Shown here: positions 18,910 to 27,556 of the stretch, piece after piece
Layout of the letters: every line of letters starts with the position of its first letter
Numbering within the stretch: the first letter of the stretch is position 1
Source of the DNA: Rufibacter roseolus
GTDB taxonomy: Bacteria > Bacteroidota > Bacteroidia > Cytophagales > Hymenobacteraceae
Direction: 5' to 3'
DNA length: 64,000 bases
NCBI RefSeq assembly: GCF_017916365.1
Contig: NZ_JAFMSU010000003.1
Coordinates: 124,001-188,000 of the forward strand
Notes under the pieces: model-generated
Database searches by the model: none
Seen by the model: the letters and a program-made list of their open reading frames with translations, nothing else
Told to the model about the DNA's origin: nothing
Translations under genes and position numbers: made by a program

Positions 18910-19380
18910 ATGAATACAAAGCCAAACCTAGAACAGCTCCTTGAAGCGGAAGACACGAACAGTAGTATTATCAAATTGGACGACTATATCTGCAAATTAT
19001 GCTCTTGGGGAGAAAAAATGGATGCCCTCTCCCAACCCCAAAAGTTGTTCTTCTTCAACCAAAACTTAGAAAGGGAGATAAACAACGGCGGATTCAATCA
19101 ATTCTATTACAATTCCTCGGGGGACTTTGCGCACCAGACTGTCGAATCCCTTAATGCGATCGGGGCAGACAAGACAGCTGAAATCCTGAAAAAAGCAAAC
19201 GGCCAGTTCCCAAACCAGACAGTTCCAAAGGATAGAGCGGAAAGACAAGAAATTGTAGAACAGATTGAGGAAGAGGCTAACGTGGTATGGGAGGAACTTG
19301 ACCAGCAATTCTTCGACTACGAAGATGACCTGAATTCATTAAACTTGGAATTTGTAAGAAAGAACAAAAGTTTCTTCTAA
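18910..19380 (+). CDS. Cassette 3: DUF4375 (DMP19-like) family protein
   Basis: A 156-residue acidic soluble protein. The block NQNLEREINNGGFNQFYYN is the family mark of DUF4375, followed by the usual SSGDFAHQTVESLNAIGA. The family's activity is not known to me; DMP19 names an unrelated-sounding DNA-mimic protein to which the domain has been linked. The gene fills its cassette, with an acidic C-terminus (DYEDDLNSLNLEFVRKN). Confidence 0.78.
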   Translation: MNTKPNLEQLLEAEDTNSSIIKLDDYICKLCSWGEKMDALSQPQKLFFFNQNLEREINNGGFNQFYYNSSGDFAHQTVESLNAIGADKTAEILKKANGQFPNQTVPKDRAERQEIVEQIEEEANVVWEELDQQFFDYEDDLNSLNLEFVRKNKSFF

Positions 19381-19400
19381 CTAAAAAGAAAAAGGGCTTC

Positions 19401-19470
19401 CACCAACGTCTAGTGTAACCGTCAGCCTTCGGCCGACGGCCTCACCCGCCGCTTACACTAGACGTTGGCA
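19401..19470 (+). repeat. attC-like site C
   Basis: The outer stem is nearly perfect over 17 bp: CCAACGTCTAGTGTAAC on the left, GCTTACACTAGACGTTGG on the right. The core holds GGCCGACGGCC. R'' is CACCAAC (19401-19407) and R' is GTTGGCA (19464-19470). The start of cassette 3 matches this R'' region at 8 of 10 positions. Confidence 0.8.
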
Positions 19471-19489
19471 AGATTATAAGATATTTAGA

Positions 19490-19935
19490 ATGAACTTTGG
19501 AATAGCGCAAAACTCAAATCTTTCAATAGATCAATCATCTTGGATTAATGATTTGTCAAATGAACTAAAGTTATTTTTTGAAGAAAAGAACTATGGAGAA
19601 GACTTGAACGAGCTTTATTTCGGACTAATTACAGTTAAACCAGAGTTTGACCAATTTTTTAGAAAAAAAAACCTAGATATTTATCTGGGGAGAAAAGTTC
19701 GTCTGTTGACGGAATAACGATCAAAACTATTAATTGCGCCGAAATAGATGTAAAGCTTGACTATTCTGAAGTATTTAAACTTGGACAAACAGAATTGATT
19801 GAGATAATTTGCAAAGCATTATTATCTAAAATTAGCTGTTTAACAAGGTTATCTAAACTAAAGAAATTTGATTTTACATTATTCAAGTCGGATTTAAAAG
19901 ATTATCTTATTAAACAATCTTATTTAAAAGGATAA
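19490..19935 (+). CDS. Cassette 4: hypothetical protein split by a frameshift at A AAA AAC
   Basis: The zero-frame product ends at 19717 after 75 residues. A nine-A run near 19663-19671 reads AAA AAA AAC in frame, which is a classic -1 slippery heptamer (A AAA AAC). In the -1 frame translation continues (PRYLSGEKSSSVDGITIK) to a stop at 19933-19935, giving about 148 residues; the extension looks genuinely coding, ending DYLIKQSYLKG. Programmed -1 frameshifting, polymerase slippage, a real indel or an A-count error in the data would all fit. No family recognised. The N-terminal half is acidic, the C-terminal half lysine-rich. Confidence 0.6.
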
Positions 19936-19945
19936 ATACTTTTGC

Positions 19946-20008
19946 CATCAACAGCTAAACGCCAGCATTGGCCTACGGCCTCATACGCTGTTTATACTTA
20001 CCGAAGTA
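19946..20008 (+). repeat. attC-like site D, degenerate right side
   Basis: R'' CATCAAC (19946-19952), partial L'' AGCTAAAC, core GGCCTACGGCC, and L' GTTTATAC (19990-19997) are present. The R' position holds GAAGTAC rather than GTTRRRY. This decayed site closes sub-array 1. Confidence 0.65.
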
Positions 20009-20155
20009 CGCCATTGTAAAATGGACCGGTTGCGAAATTCACATTTTTTGCTTGACCTACTTTAACGAAGGCAGCAGTCTTCAGCATCTACAACTGCACG
20101 TACTTTTTTGCGGTAAACTTGCTCAATAATAAATGGCCAGTTAATTCTAATAACC

Positions 20156-21070
20156 TCAGTTTGGAACGGGAAGATTTTCTAAACTGCCAATCTCAAGCTT
20201 ATATCCTTTGCCGCGTATAGCAGCAATTTTGATAGTTGGATCAGGTTCCAGTTTCTTTCTAAGTTTTGAAATGAACATATCCAGACTGCGGCCTACTATA
20301 ACCCCCTCATCTTCCCATATTTCCTTTTGTAACCGGCTCCGCTCTATTATCTCATTAGGTGACAGCGCAAAAATGCGTAGTACGCGGGTTTCAGTCTTGG
20401 TTAAGTCCAGGGAATTTCCATGTATCACAAGTTTACGAGCCTCCGCGTCGAACGACATCGACCCCAAAGGGATTATACCGGTAGGCTGACTGGCAGGTAA
20501 GGTCTTCCGCGGCTTAGCAGATCCTATTAAAATAAAGCCAACAAAGGCTAAAACTGTCAGGCTGCCCAGAAGATATCCATTCTTTGCTGTGATTATTCCT
20601 TGCGGTTTGAATTTGATGCTAATCTTGTAACACGCTACGGGTTGCCTTCTTCCTATACAGGCTACAATATCTTCTTTCTTATTTTTTGATATAGCGTATC
20701 CATAGGCTACACTAGCATTGGCACAGTTCAGTACATTAACCACATAATCACTTGTGAGCGGGTCTTGGGCTAACAAACGCTGAGTAGTATTCACCAAGGA
20801 TTCAGGCTGAAAAGAAAAGGCATTCTCAAAACTGATCAGGTATTCATTTCCAGCGATCTTTTTTACCGGTAGTACCCGTGATACACTGTCGCCCGACTGC
20901 AAGAGTATTTCATGTCCGATCCGGCGAAGTAAAACCTCCCTTCTAGCAAAGTCATAGTCATCATTGCCCGCCATGCTGAAAGCCACGCAGATTATCGAAA
21001 TAAACATGAGTAGTAACAACCCGCCCAGGTGCTTTCGATTGACGGGCAAGGGATTTCTTCTAACAGGCAT
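20156..21070 (-). CDS. Membrane-anchored winged-helix transcription regulator
   Basis: Residues 15-35 form a signal anchor, 36-164 an extracytoplasmic domain with three cysteines (NCANAS, VACIG, PVACYK), 165-183 a second membrane helix, and 200-293 an OmpR/PhoB-type winged helix (LDLTKTETRVLRIFALSPNE, VIVGRSLDMFISKLRKKLEP, IAAIRGKGYKLEIG). The protein would sense outside the membrane and bind DNA directly, as ToxR and CadC do, but with the DNA-binding domain at the C-terminus. It diverges from the secreted-protein gene at 21253, a plausible target. No kinase or receiver domain is present. Confidence 0.85.
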   Translation of the reverse strand: MPVRRNPLPVNRKHLGGLLLLMFISIICVAFSMAGNDDYDFARREVLLRRIGHEILLQSGDSVSRVLPVKKIAGNEYLISFENAFSFQPESLVNTTQRLLAQDPLTSDYVVNVLNCANASVAYGYAISKNKKEDIVACIGRRQPVACYKISIKFKPQGIITAKNGYLLGSLTVLAFVGFILIGSAKPRKTLPASQPTGIIPLGSMSFDAEARKLVIHGNSLDLTKTETRVLRIFALSPNEIIERSRLQKEIWEDEGVIVGRSLDMFISKLRKKLEPDPTIKIAAIRGKGYKLEIGSLENLPVPN

Positions 21071-21252
21071 GATGTCAAGATATTATTTACAAAGTTTACA
21101 TTCTTATTTACGAACCAAGTCCCTGAGGCTGAAATAAATCAACGTATTTTTATTGCACCAACTTCAAGAGGATTCGAAAAATAAACGAAAAGCCTTAAAC
21201 GAATCTGATGTATCAGGAGAGGGGTCTATGTTAATTAAAACTACAACGAATT

Positions 21253-21792
21253 ATGAAAAAGGTTATGTATGCGCTGATCTTACCGCTGGTGGTGGTAAGC
21301 GGACTAGTATTCGCCAATCGCGAAAACAAAAACGAAACTTCCAAAAGACCAACCCCCAAGCCGCTCTCTGCTGCTGAAAGGGAGGCCGCATTGAAAAAAT
21401 GGGAGGCTACCCCTGAAGGTATCATGTACAAAAAATGGGAAGCGTCTCCTGCTGGGGAAAAAGTGTTTGCCAGTGAGGCTAAAATAAGAAAATCCCTTAG
21501 AGATTATACCAATATGGAGGGAGTGATAACCTCTCTTTCTCTTCCGCAAGGCTCACGATTAGGTTTTGGAGTGATGGTCAGGATTAATGGTGACGATTAT
21601 ATTCTCAATTTTGAGCCAGAAAAGTCTCAACTTGAGCAATTGCTTAGCCTGAAAGTGAACGACAAAATAATTATCAAAAGCCGTACCGTATCACATGCGC
21701 CCAAGTATTCCTATCCAATTGTGCGGGGCGACTATGTAGAACGCGATGGTAAAGTTATTTATCAACGTATCCCTCGCAAAGGCGGTTGCTGA
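21253..21792 (+). CDS. Secreted protein of unknown function
   Basis: A 179-residue protein with a clear signal peptide (MKKVMYALILPLVVVSGLVFA). The mature part starts with a lysine/proline-rich linker and a repeated block KKWEATPEG / KKWEASPAG eleven residues apart. A compact beta-rich region follows (MEGVITSLSLP, GVMVRINGDDYILNF, VNDKIIIKSRTV), perhaps an OB-like fold. Divergent with the membrane-bound regulator at 20156-21070, 182 bp away. Confidence 0.75.
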   Translation: MKKVMYALILPLVVVSGLVFANRENKNETSKRPTPKPLSAAEREAALKKWEATPEGIMYKKWEASPAGEKVFASEAKIRKSLRDYTNMEGVITSLSLPQGSRLGFGVMVRINGDDYILNFEPEKSQLEQLLSLKVNDKIIIKSRTVSHAPKYSYPIVRGDYVERDGKVIYQRIPRKGGC

Positions 21793-22246
21793 GTAAATTT
21801 ATGATAAAAGACCTTTACTGAATTTAAAGGTAAAGAGAGTCATGAATTACTTTTTCAGCCGGCACTTTTAAGAGGACATATTGCTTCAGGCTGTACATTT
21901 TTCGGCAAAAACAAGCGGCTGATATTTTTACCCGGTGGACTTTTATTTTAGATTTTAAAAGTAAAATTTAAACAGATTAACCATAAGTTAATCCTGAAGA
22001 AAGAAAAACAGCGGTTTACATCTAAAGATTATGGCAGCACGTCAAGGGATCAACTTAATACCACTATTTTGATTTTGCGGTTAATTGAACTTGGCTTTTC
22101 TTCAGATACCACAAACTTTAACGATCTTCTGCTGCGGCCCTTACAAGTACTAACCATTTTAAAGGTGTACCTTAGCCGAACCAATTCTCACCAATGAAAG
22201 ATGTTTCCTGGAAGAGTACATCTTAAAAGTTTTTAATTCTTAATTA
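21793..22246. other. Non-coding gap
   Basis: AT-rich, with no convincing gene. A weak inverted repeat (AAAGACCTTTACTGAATTTAA region, not listed in full) follows the upstream stop. I see no RNA gene and no clear promoter. Confidence 0.5.
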
Positions 22247-22741
22247 ATGAGTGATTCAACCAATATCTGTTTGTCTTGTGGACTATGTTGTGACGGTACC
22301 GTGATTGGTTTTGTACAGGTTGGTTGTGAAGAGCTGCCCTTGTTGAGAGATGTAATAGATATTGAGAATACCAATGGGGATGGTTTCTTTCTTCAACCTT
22401 GTAAAAAATATTGCGATGGTTGTACTATCTACTCTAGAAGGCCGAAACAGTGCGCCAGCTTTGAGTGTGGAATTCTAAAATCAATTGAAAAACAGGAATT
22501 AGACTTTGATTCAGCCCTTGATATCATTAACGTAGTTAAACAAAAGAAATTTACTATAGAAAGAGAGTTGGCAGTACAGCAATTTAATCTACAATCCCAG
22601 TCGTTTTACTTTAAAATGGGAGAAGTTAAAAAGCTGTTTCAAAAAAAATCTCCTGATTTAGCGTTAACACCAAGCCAACTAAATTTAATTGAGGAAATCA
22701 AGCAACTTGACAATCTACTGGCAAACGAGTTTGATGTCTAA
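22247..22741 (+). CDS. YkgJ-family cysteine-cluster protein
   Basis: A 164-residue soluble protein with eight N-terminal cysteines in the pattern of the YkgJ/UPF0153 group: CLSCGLCCDG near residue 9, then CKKYCDGCTIYSRRPKQCASFECG around residues 50-73. Such proteins are thought to bind zinc or an Fe-S cluster; the biochemical role is unknown. The C-terminal half is helical (FDSALDIINVVKQKKFTIER). Its last codons form the left arm of a perfect palindrome. Confidence 0.85.
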   Translation: MSDSTNICLSCGLCCDGTVIGFVQVGCEELPLLRDVIDIENTNGDGFFLQPCKKYCDGCTIYSRRPKQCASFECGILKSIEKQELDFDSALDIINVVKQKKFTIERELAVQQFNLQSQSFYFKMGEVKKLFQKKSPDLALTPSQLNLIEEIKQLDNLLANEFDV

Positions 22742-22765
22742 AAATTTTTAGACATCAAACTCGTT
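22724..22765. terminator. Perfect 42-bp palindrome across the stop codon
   Basis: Two 21-bp arms meet at AAAAATTTTT with no mismatch. The left arm encodes the last residues and stop (TTT GAT GTC TAA) of the YkgJ-type gene. The 3' part supplies TTTTT on either strand, so it could act as a bidirectional terminator between this gene and the convergent cytochrome gene, though the T-run lies inside the palindrome rather than after it. Confidence 0.65.
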
Positions 22766-22834
22766 AAATATCATTGATAAACTACGATAAACCAGCTGCT
22801 ACCCATGAGCTGTAGAGACTGGGTAATAAGCTAG

Positions 22835-25153
22835 TTATAAGGCATTCAACTCTCCCATGGTGAATGCTTTCTGCCTGCCTTTGTACACTTTGCGAGCCTG
22901 CTCCACATCTGCTGTCTCTATTTTTCCGGCATTGTTGTTCCAGGACTTCCTGATAAAGCTTAACAGTTCGGCTATATTCTTATCAGACAAAGCCTTGTTG
23001 TGGCCAATGCCGGGCATCTCACCAATAACATCCGGGGTTTGGTAAAGCATTCCATTTACTTTGACGGGGCCGGTCATGCCATACAGGACAATGGGTATCA
23101 ACTTGCTTTTGCTGCCGGTTACCCAGTTAGAGTTATTCAGAGGCGGCGCCAGGCGCTTTACGCCATTGCCATCTGCCCCGTGGCAGGACTGGCAGGTGGA
23201 GGTATACAGTTTGGCACCCACAGGAAATTCCTTTGCCAGCAGTTCAGGATTTTTACTGCGCTTTGCTTTACGCATATCTTTCAACACTTCTCCCAGCCGC
23301 ACGTGTAGCACAGAACTTGTATCCTTGGCAGCCATGGCTTTGTGATAGAATACCTCTTCCCTGCCCTGCATACTGCTGATGGCGGCATCGGCCACATATT
23401 TGTTACCAGGATACTTCTTTACAACCGCCTGCACCAGTCTGTCGGCAGCAGGCCTATTGAACTGACGGATACTGGGTGCCAGAAAGGCCACATACGGGGC
23501 CGCAAGCGAGTCATGTTGTGCGACAAGTTGCCCAAGTGCCTTCACAAACGTGGTGTAGTTCTTTGCCGTCATAACGGAAGGCAATACACTTAGGGCCTGC
23601 ATCCTGATAGACCATTGTGCCTGTTTAAGCAGGGGCAGTACGTCTTCGTACCGCAAGGCATTCATTCCTTCTAGGACCCACAGCGCATGAGCGGCCGCTA
23701 CCGGTTGCGTTGTCTCTTTCAGGAGCTGACGCAAGGCAGGGACAGCCTGCGGATACTTTTTATCTACCAGCAACTGCTGTGCTTTGTCACGCACCCATCC
23801 GTTTTCATGCTGTAGCAGCTCTACCAGTTGTACCGGGGCATGCGGCACCACCACCGGTTTAGCTTCTTTTTTTGCTGGAACAATCCTGTATATGCGCCCA
23901 CAGGTGATAGGTTGTTCCAGTTTCCTTTGGGCTATCTCATTCGCCAGGTAGTCGGTTAGGTAGAATTTATGCTGTATCACACCCCGATACATATCCAGCA
24001 CATACAAACCACCATCGGGACCGTCGTACAGGTTGACGGGCCGGAAACGCTCATCTGTGCTTGCCAGGAACTCACGACCTTCGTAAGCCTGTGCGCCCCG
24101 CATTTGGTATCCATTTTCTGTTAGGATGTTGCGTTTGATCAGGTTAGCAGCCGGCTCAGCTACAAAAGCGTTTTGGGAGTACTTTTCTCCAAACAACCCG
24201 CCCCGGTAAATAACTGGTCCGCAGGCCGCGGTGAAGTTTACCAGGCGCAGTTTTTTGTCTAAAATGCCCTCCTGATAGCCCCGATTTACCCCGGTGGTAG
24301 CCCTGGCCGGATATACCCTGTTGTTGCCTACCAAGTCCACATCAAAGCCTGCCACCGTCTGTTGGTTCGCGTTAGTGGCTCCCATGCCCGGGGCGAAACA
24401 ATCGCCTAACAGGTTTTGGGAGTTGTTGTTGTAATAAAGCCTGCCATGATCATCCTGGGCAATGCCCCACTGGCCCCTGAAATGCGTTTTCTCAATAAGC
24501 CACTTATCTCCTTTTTTACGGTAGCGCTTGGTGAATTTGGCGCTGTAGATCCAGTTATCCATGGCACGCAGCAGTCCGTTCGGTTCATGCTCCACATTGC
24601 CGCCCTGGGTGTATTTATTATCTACCAGGGTCTTTTTGCCGGACTTGTCCTGCTTTCTTTCATAATACCACAGGTTGGGCGGCATGGCCACCAGCAAGCC
24701 ATCTTCTATCAGGCAGAGCGCCCGTGGCAACACCAGAGAGTCCAGGAATACTTTGCGGTCATCAAATTTCCCATCTCCGTTCTTGTCTTCCAGAATGACA
24801 ATCTTGCCCGTGGGCAGTTCTTCGCCGGTGCCTGCTGTATCGGGCATGTAGTTCTGCATTTCTGCTACCCACATGCGGCCTTTCTCATCAAAGGTCATGG
24901 CTACGGGCGAATTGATTAGGGGCTCTGCTGCCACTAGTTCTACCATAAATCCCTCCTCTACCTGCATCTTCTTCAGCGATTCTTCCGGCGACAACACAGG
25001 CGAGGAAGCATACATCTCCCTTATTTTAACTGAGTCTGTTTCAATTTGCTCCCCTCCCTCCTGCACAACCTGATTATTACTGTTCGGCTGACAAGCCTGC
25101 AACATGCCTGCACAGGTGATGGTCAACAAGGCACTATAAATAAAACTTTTCAT
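22835..25153 (-). CDS. PmbD-type dehydrogenase/c-type cytochrome lipoprotein
   Basis: A 772-residue secreted lipoprotein (lipobox GMLQACQPN). The N-terminal half is a six-bladed sugar-dehydrogenase-like propeller of the 'putative membrane-bound dehydrogenase' type (VAMTFDEKGRMWVAEMQNY, ILEDKNGDGKFDDRKVF, DGPDGGLYVLDMYRG). A HEAT-like helical stretch follows (VPALRQLLKETTQP). The C-terminus is a cytochrome c domain with haem motif CQSCH at about residue 654 and a likely axial Met in GEMPGIGH. Likely a periplasmic electron acceptor or sugar-binding oxidoreductase for the keto-sugar cluster that follows at higher coordinates on the same strand. Confidence 0.88.
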   Translation of the reverse strand: MKSFIYSALLTITCAGMLQACQPNSNNQVVQEGGEQIETDSVKIREMYASSPVLSPEESLKKMQVEEGFMVELVAAEPLINSPVAMTFDEKGRMWVAEMQNYMPDTAGTGEELPTGKIVILEDKNGDGKFDDRKVFLDSLVLPRALCLIEDGLLVAMPPNLWYYERKQDKSGKKTLVDNKYTQGGNVEHEPNGLLRAMDNWIYSAKFTKRYRKKGDKWLIEKTHFRGQWGIAQDDHGRLYYNNNSQNLLGDCFAPGMGATNANQQTVAGFDVDLVGNNRVYPARATTGVNRGYQEGILDKKLRLVNFTAACGPVIYRGGLFGEKYSQNAFVAEPAANLIKRNILTENGYQMRGAQAYEGREFLASTDERFRPVNLYDGPDGGLYVLDMYRGVIQHKFYLTDYLANEIAQRKLEQPITCGRIYRIVPAKKEAKPVVVPHAPVQLVELLQHENGWVRDKAQQLLVDKKYPQAVPALRQLLKETTQPVAAAHALWVLEGMNALRYEDVLPLLKQAQWSIRMQALSVLPSVMTAKNYTTFVKALGQLVAQHDSLAAPYVAFLAPSIRQFNRPAADRLVQAVVKKYPGNKYVADAAISSMQGREEVFYHKAMAAKDTSSVLHVRLGEVLKDMRKAKRSKNPELLAKEFPVGAKLYTSTCQSCHGADGNGVKRLAPPLNNSNWVTGSKSKLIPIVLYGMTGPVKVNGMLYQTPDVIGEMPGIGHNKALSDKNIAELLSFIRKSWNNNAGKIETADVEQARKVYKGRQKAFTMGELNAL

Positions 25154-25176
25154 GCGGTACTGCTACTTTCCTAATA

Positions 25177-25227
25177 CAGATGGTGCGGTGCCTGCTAAAT
25201 TGCACATAGCAGGCACCGCACCATCTG
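25177..25227. repeat. Perfect 21-bp stem hairpin with 9-nt loop
   Basis: CAGATGGTGCGGTGCCTGC and its exact complement flank AATTGCACA (arms 25177-25197 and 25207-25227). It lies 24 bp upstream of the cytochrome start, between it and the PmoA-like pseudogene. No T-run follows on the minus strand. It may be a dispersed mobile repeat or a processing hairpin. Confidence 0.8.
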
Positions 25228-25290
25228 GTAGTGAACATGATACTGATACTTGATTTTACTTTTTACCTATGAACTTTTGGTACTTAATAT

Positions 25291-25524
25291 TTACTTGGTC
25301 CTCGTGCGAATGGGAAACAACACGGGCTTTTTCAATACATCCGGATAGACATACGAGGTTACAAAATTGCCCTTTACTGCTAAGTCTATCCACTTCACCT
25401 GCTTGTTTTCCGTAAGTACAAAGCGCTATGCCTTCTTCTGCGCGGCCACCTGTAAGTTGCTGCCCATCAGCAAAGCCATGGCCAGCAGTGGTGCTACAAT
25501 ATATTGTATCGGTTTGGATTTCAT
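25291..25524 (-). pseudogene. Truncated PmoA-like (DUF6807) gene
   Basis: The minus-strand frame starts with a signal peptide (MKSKPIQYIVAPLLAMALLM), meets TAG at codon 33 (25426-25428), then continues in frame as RFVLTENKQVKWIDLAVKGN and FVTSYVYPDVLKKPVLFPIR to a stop at 25291. The second part matches the opening of the PmoA-family (DUF6807) proteins common in keto-sugar clusters, which are about 300 residues long. So both a nonsense codon and a large 3' deletion are present. The family call is from memory of its N-terminal motif. Confidence 0.7.
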
Positions 25525-25600
25525 ATGCCTTCAGGTTTGTAGAACCTAATCCGGCTGCAGCCTTAGGAGCCGGTAATATGTTGCCTCTTCTAAAATTGAA

Positions 25601-26953
25601 TTAGCTTACCACAACCTCCTGTTTGGCATCATCAAAGGTGACGCGTTTGCCGGTTTGCAGGGCTATGCGGGTCATGATGGTAGCAAGGGAATGGTTATAG
25701 CCCGCCCGCACAGAGGCATTGGGCGTTTTGCGGCTGCGCACACATTCCATCCAGTTACGCATGTGCAGTGAGGTCATGGGGTCGCCGCCGGTGTTGGCAT
25801 CGGTAGATACTTTTTCAGAGCGGGTGGGCAAGGTATAATCTGCCAGCAAATTAGCTTTCATGCCCATTTCATCGGCCATACTCTGCGTGAGGCCGCCTTC
25901 TGAGGTAACCCTATTTGTGTCCAGGTTCAGCATACCGCCGTTTGAGTAGTACAGCTCTCTCACGCCGCCGGCACTGTTGGTGAACCGGGAAGTATACACC
26001 ACTTGGAAGCCTTTTTTAGGGTCGTTTAGCGGCCCATAATCGAAAACTGCCGTCAAAGTATCCGGGTTTTCGCGGCCATCCTGCCACAAATAAGTACCGC
26101 CATTGGCTACCACGCTGCGTGGGTGCTCCAGGTCGGTGAACCAATGCACGGTATCAATCTGGTGCGACATCCACTGGCCAGGTATGCCCGAAGAGTAAGG
26201 CCAGAACAAACGGTACTCCAGGTACTTGCGCGGGTCCCAGGCCACTTTAGGGCGGTTCATCAGGAAGCGGTCCCAGTCGGTGTCTTCCTGCCGGATTTCA
26301 CTTACCAGCTTAGGCAAACGCCAGCGGCCCGGCTGGTTCACGTTCCAGCTCATCTCTACCATTTTAATGTCACCAAACTTGCCAGATTTGATATATTCGT
26401 TCGCAGAAATGTAGTTGGGCGCGCTGCGGCGCTGAGAACCTATCTGTACAATTTTACCGGATTCCTCTACGGCCTTTAGTACCGCACGGGCATCTTCCAT
26501 AGTTTCTGCCAGCGGCTTTTCAATATAGGCATCCTTGCCATTGCGCACTGCCTCTACTCCCATAAGGGCATGCTGGAAGTCGGCGGTACTGATGATCACG
26601 GCATCCAGGTTCTTGGAAGCGTACAGCTCATCGTTGTTGCGGTATTTTTTGATCTTACCCCCTGATTTCTCCCTAATAAAGGCTTCCGCCTCATCGCGGC
26701 GACGGTTCCAGATGTCTGAAACCGAGACAAACTCAAAGTTCAGCTCTTTGGAATGGCTCACGAACGCCGGGTACAACGAGTGCTTAAACCTGTTTGAAAA
26801 CCCTACAATACCTACCTGTACGCGGTCATTGGCACCTAAAATTCTGCCGTAACTTCTTGCGCTCATGCCCATGCCCATTAAAGAAAAACCTAATGTTCCG
26901 AGCGCAGCTTTCTTTATAAAGTCCCGGCGGGAGTTGTTTTCATTGTTGTCCAT
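25601..26953 (-). CDS. Gfo/Idh/MocA-family oxidoreductase, twin-arginine exported
   Basis: A 450-residue NAD(P)-dependent sugar oxidoreductase. A twin-arginine signal (NSRRDFIKKAALGTLGFSLM) is followed by the nucleotide-binding fold (VQVGIVGFSNRF), the EKPLAET motif that carries the catalytic lysine, and the C-terminal Gfo/Idh alpha/beta domain. Relatives in Bacteroidetes oxidise glycosides to 3-keto sugars in the periplasm and carry their own bound NAD. The neighbouring DUF1080 hydrolase and sugar isomerase agree with that role. Confidence 0.92.
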   Translation of the reverse strand: MDNNENNSRRDFIKKAALGTLGFSLMGMGMSARSYGRILGANDRVQVGIVGFSNRFKHSLYPAFVSHSKELNFEFVSVSDIWNRRRDEAEAFIREKSGGKIKKYRNNDELYASKNLDAVIISTADFQHALMGVEAVRNGKDAYIEKPLAETMEDARAVLKAVEESGKIVQIGSQRRSAPNYISANEYIKSGKFGDIKMVEMSWNVNQPGRWRLPKLVSEIRQEDTDWDRFLMNRPKVAWDPRKYLEYRLFWPYSSGIPGQWMSHQIDTVHWFTDLEHPRSVVANGGTYLWQDGRENPDTLTAVFDYGPLNDPKKGFQVVYTSRFTNSAGGVRELYYSNGGMLNLDTNRVTSEGGLTQSMADEMGMKANLLADYTLPTRSEKVSTDANTGGDPMTSLHMRNWMECVRSRKTPNASVRAGYNHSLATIMTRIALQTGKRVTFDDAKQEVVVS

Positions 26954-27029
26954 AGGTATTGCTGATTTATGTTTTGATTTTACAGGTTATTCAGGATGAG
27001 ATAGCACCTTCAACTAGTGCTAATGCTGA

Positions 27030-27500
27030 TTAATACTCGTTGTTTATTTCCAGCCAGTAGCCGTCCGGGTCCTGGATGTAAATCTGCTTCACGCCGTCGG
27101 TCCGCACATTTACCTTATCGGGCTCCCCCTTTGAGTTGTAGTACCTGATGTTGTGTTTTCGTATGCGCTCCATGAAGGCATCAAGCGAGGGCACGCTGAA
27201 ACAAAAATGGCGGGTGATGTCCTGGTAAATCTCTTTTGGTGCGCCTTGTATCAGGTGGAGCTGGTAAGGGTCGCCTATGCTGAACCAGTCGTGCAGACCG
27301 TCTTTGAAAGGCTCCGGAATCTTTTTGAACTGCATCACCTGCTCGTAAAAAGCAGAGCTCTTTTTCAGGTCGTGCACGTGCAAAGCAAGGTGGTTGAATC
27401 TGATGGCGGGTTTCTCTGTAGCAGCTGTGGTCTGTGCCTGCGCAGGAGTTAGTTGGGTCATAAATAAGCCAATTAATAAGAACTTGAGAAGTAGTTTCAT
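27030..27500 (-). CDS. Exported VOC (glyoxalase/bleomycin-resistance fold) protein
   Basis: A 156-residue protein with a signal peptide (LLIGLFMTQLTPAQAQ) and one VOC domain: FNHLALHVHDLKKSSAFYEQ near the start and IQDPDGYWLEINNEY at the end. His and Glu of these blocks are the usual metal ligands. The substrate is unknown; position in the cluster suggests action on a keto-sugar or aldehyde intermediate outside the cytoplasm. Confidence 0.88.
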   Translation of the reverse strand: MKLLLKFLLIGLFMTQLTPAQAQTTAATEKPAIRFNHLALHVHDLKKSSAFYEQVMQFKKIPEPFKDGLHDWFSIGDPYQLHLIQGAPKEIYQDITRHFCFSVPSLDAFMERIRKHNIRYYNSKGEPDKVNVRTDGVKQIYIQDPDGYWLEINNEY

Positions 27501-27556
27501 ATGGTAGAGGGGTAAGCTTCCTGTCAGGAAACCCTATTCTGAAGTTCTGTTATGTT

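Larger units (their letters stand above)
17633..20008 (+). mobile_element. Integron-like gene cassette sub-array 1 (four cassettes)
   Basis: Four consecutive plus-strand units each hold one small AT-rich gene closed by an attC-like palindrome (sites A-D). Unit boundaries at the G-TT of the R' boxes are 17633, 18099, 18870 and 19464. Cassette 1 begins GTTGGCAG and its R'' box is the exact reverse complement (8 of 8). Cassettes 2 and 3 match at 10 of 12 and 8 of 10 positions, while cassette 4 matches poorly. No integrase is in the window, so it would class as an attC cluster without integrase unless one lies elsewhere. Confidence 0.75.
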
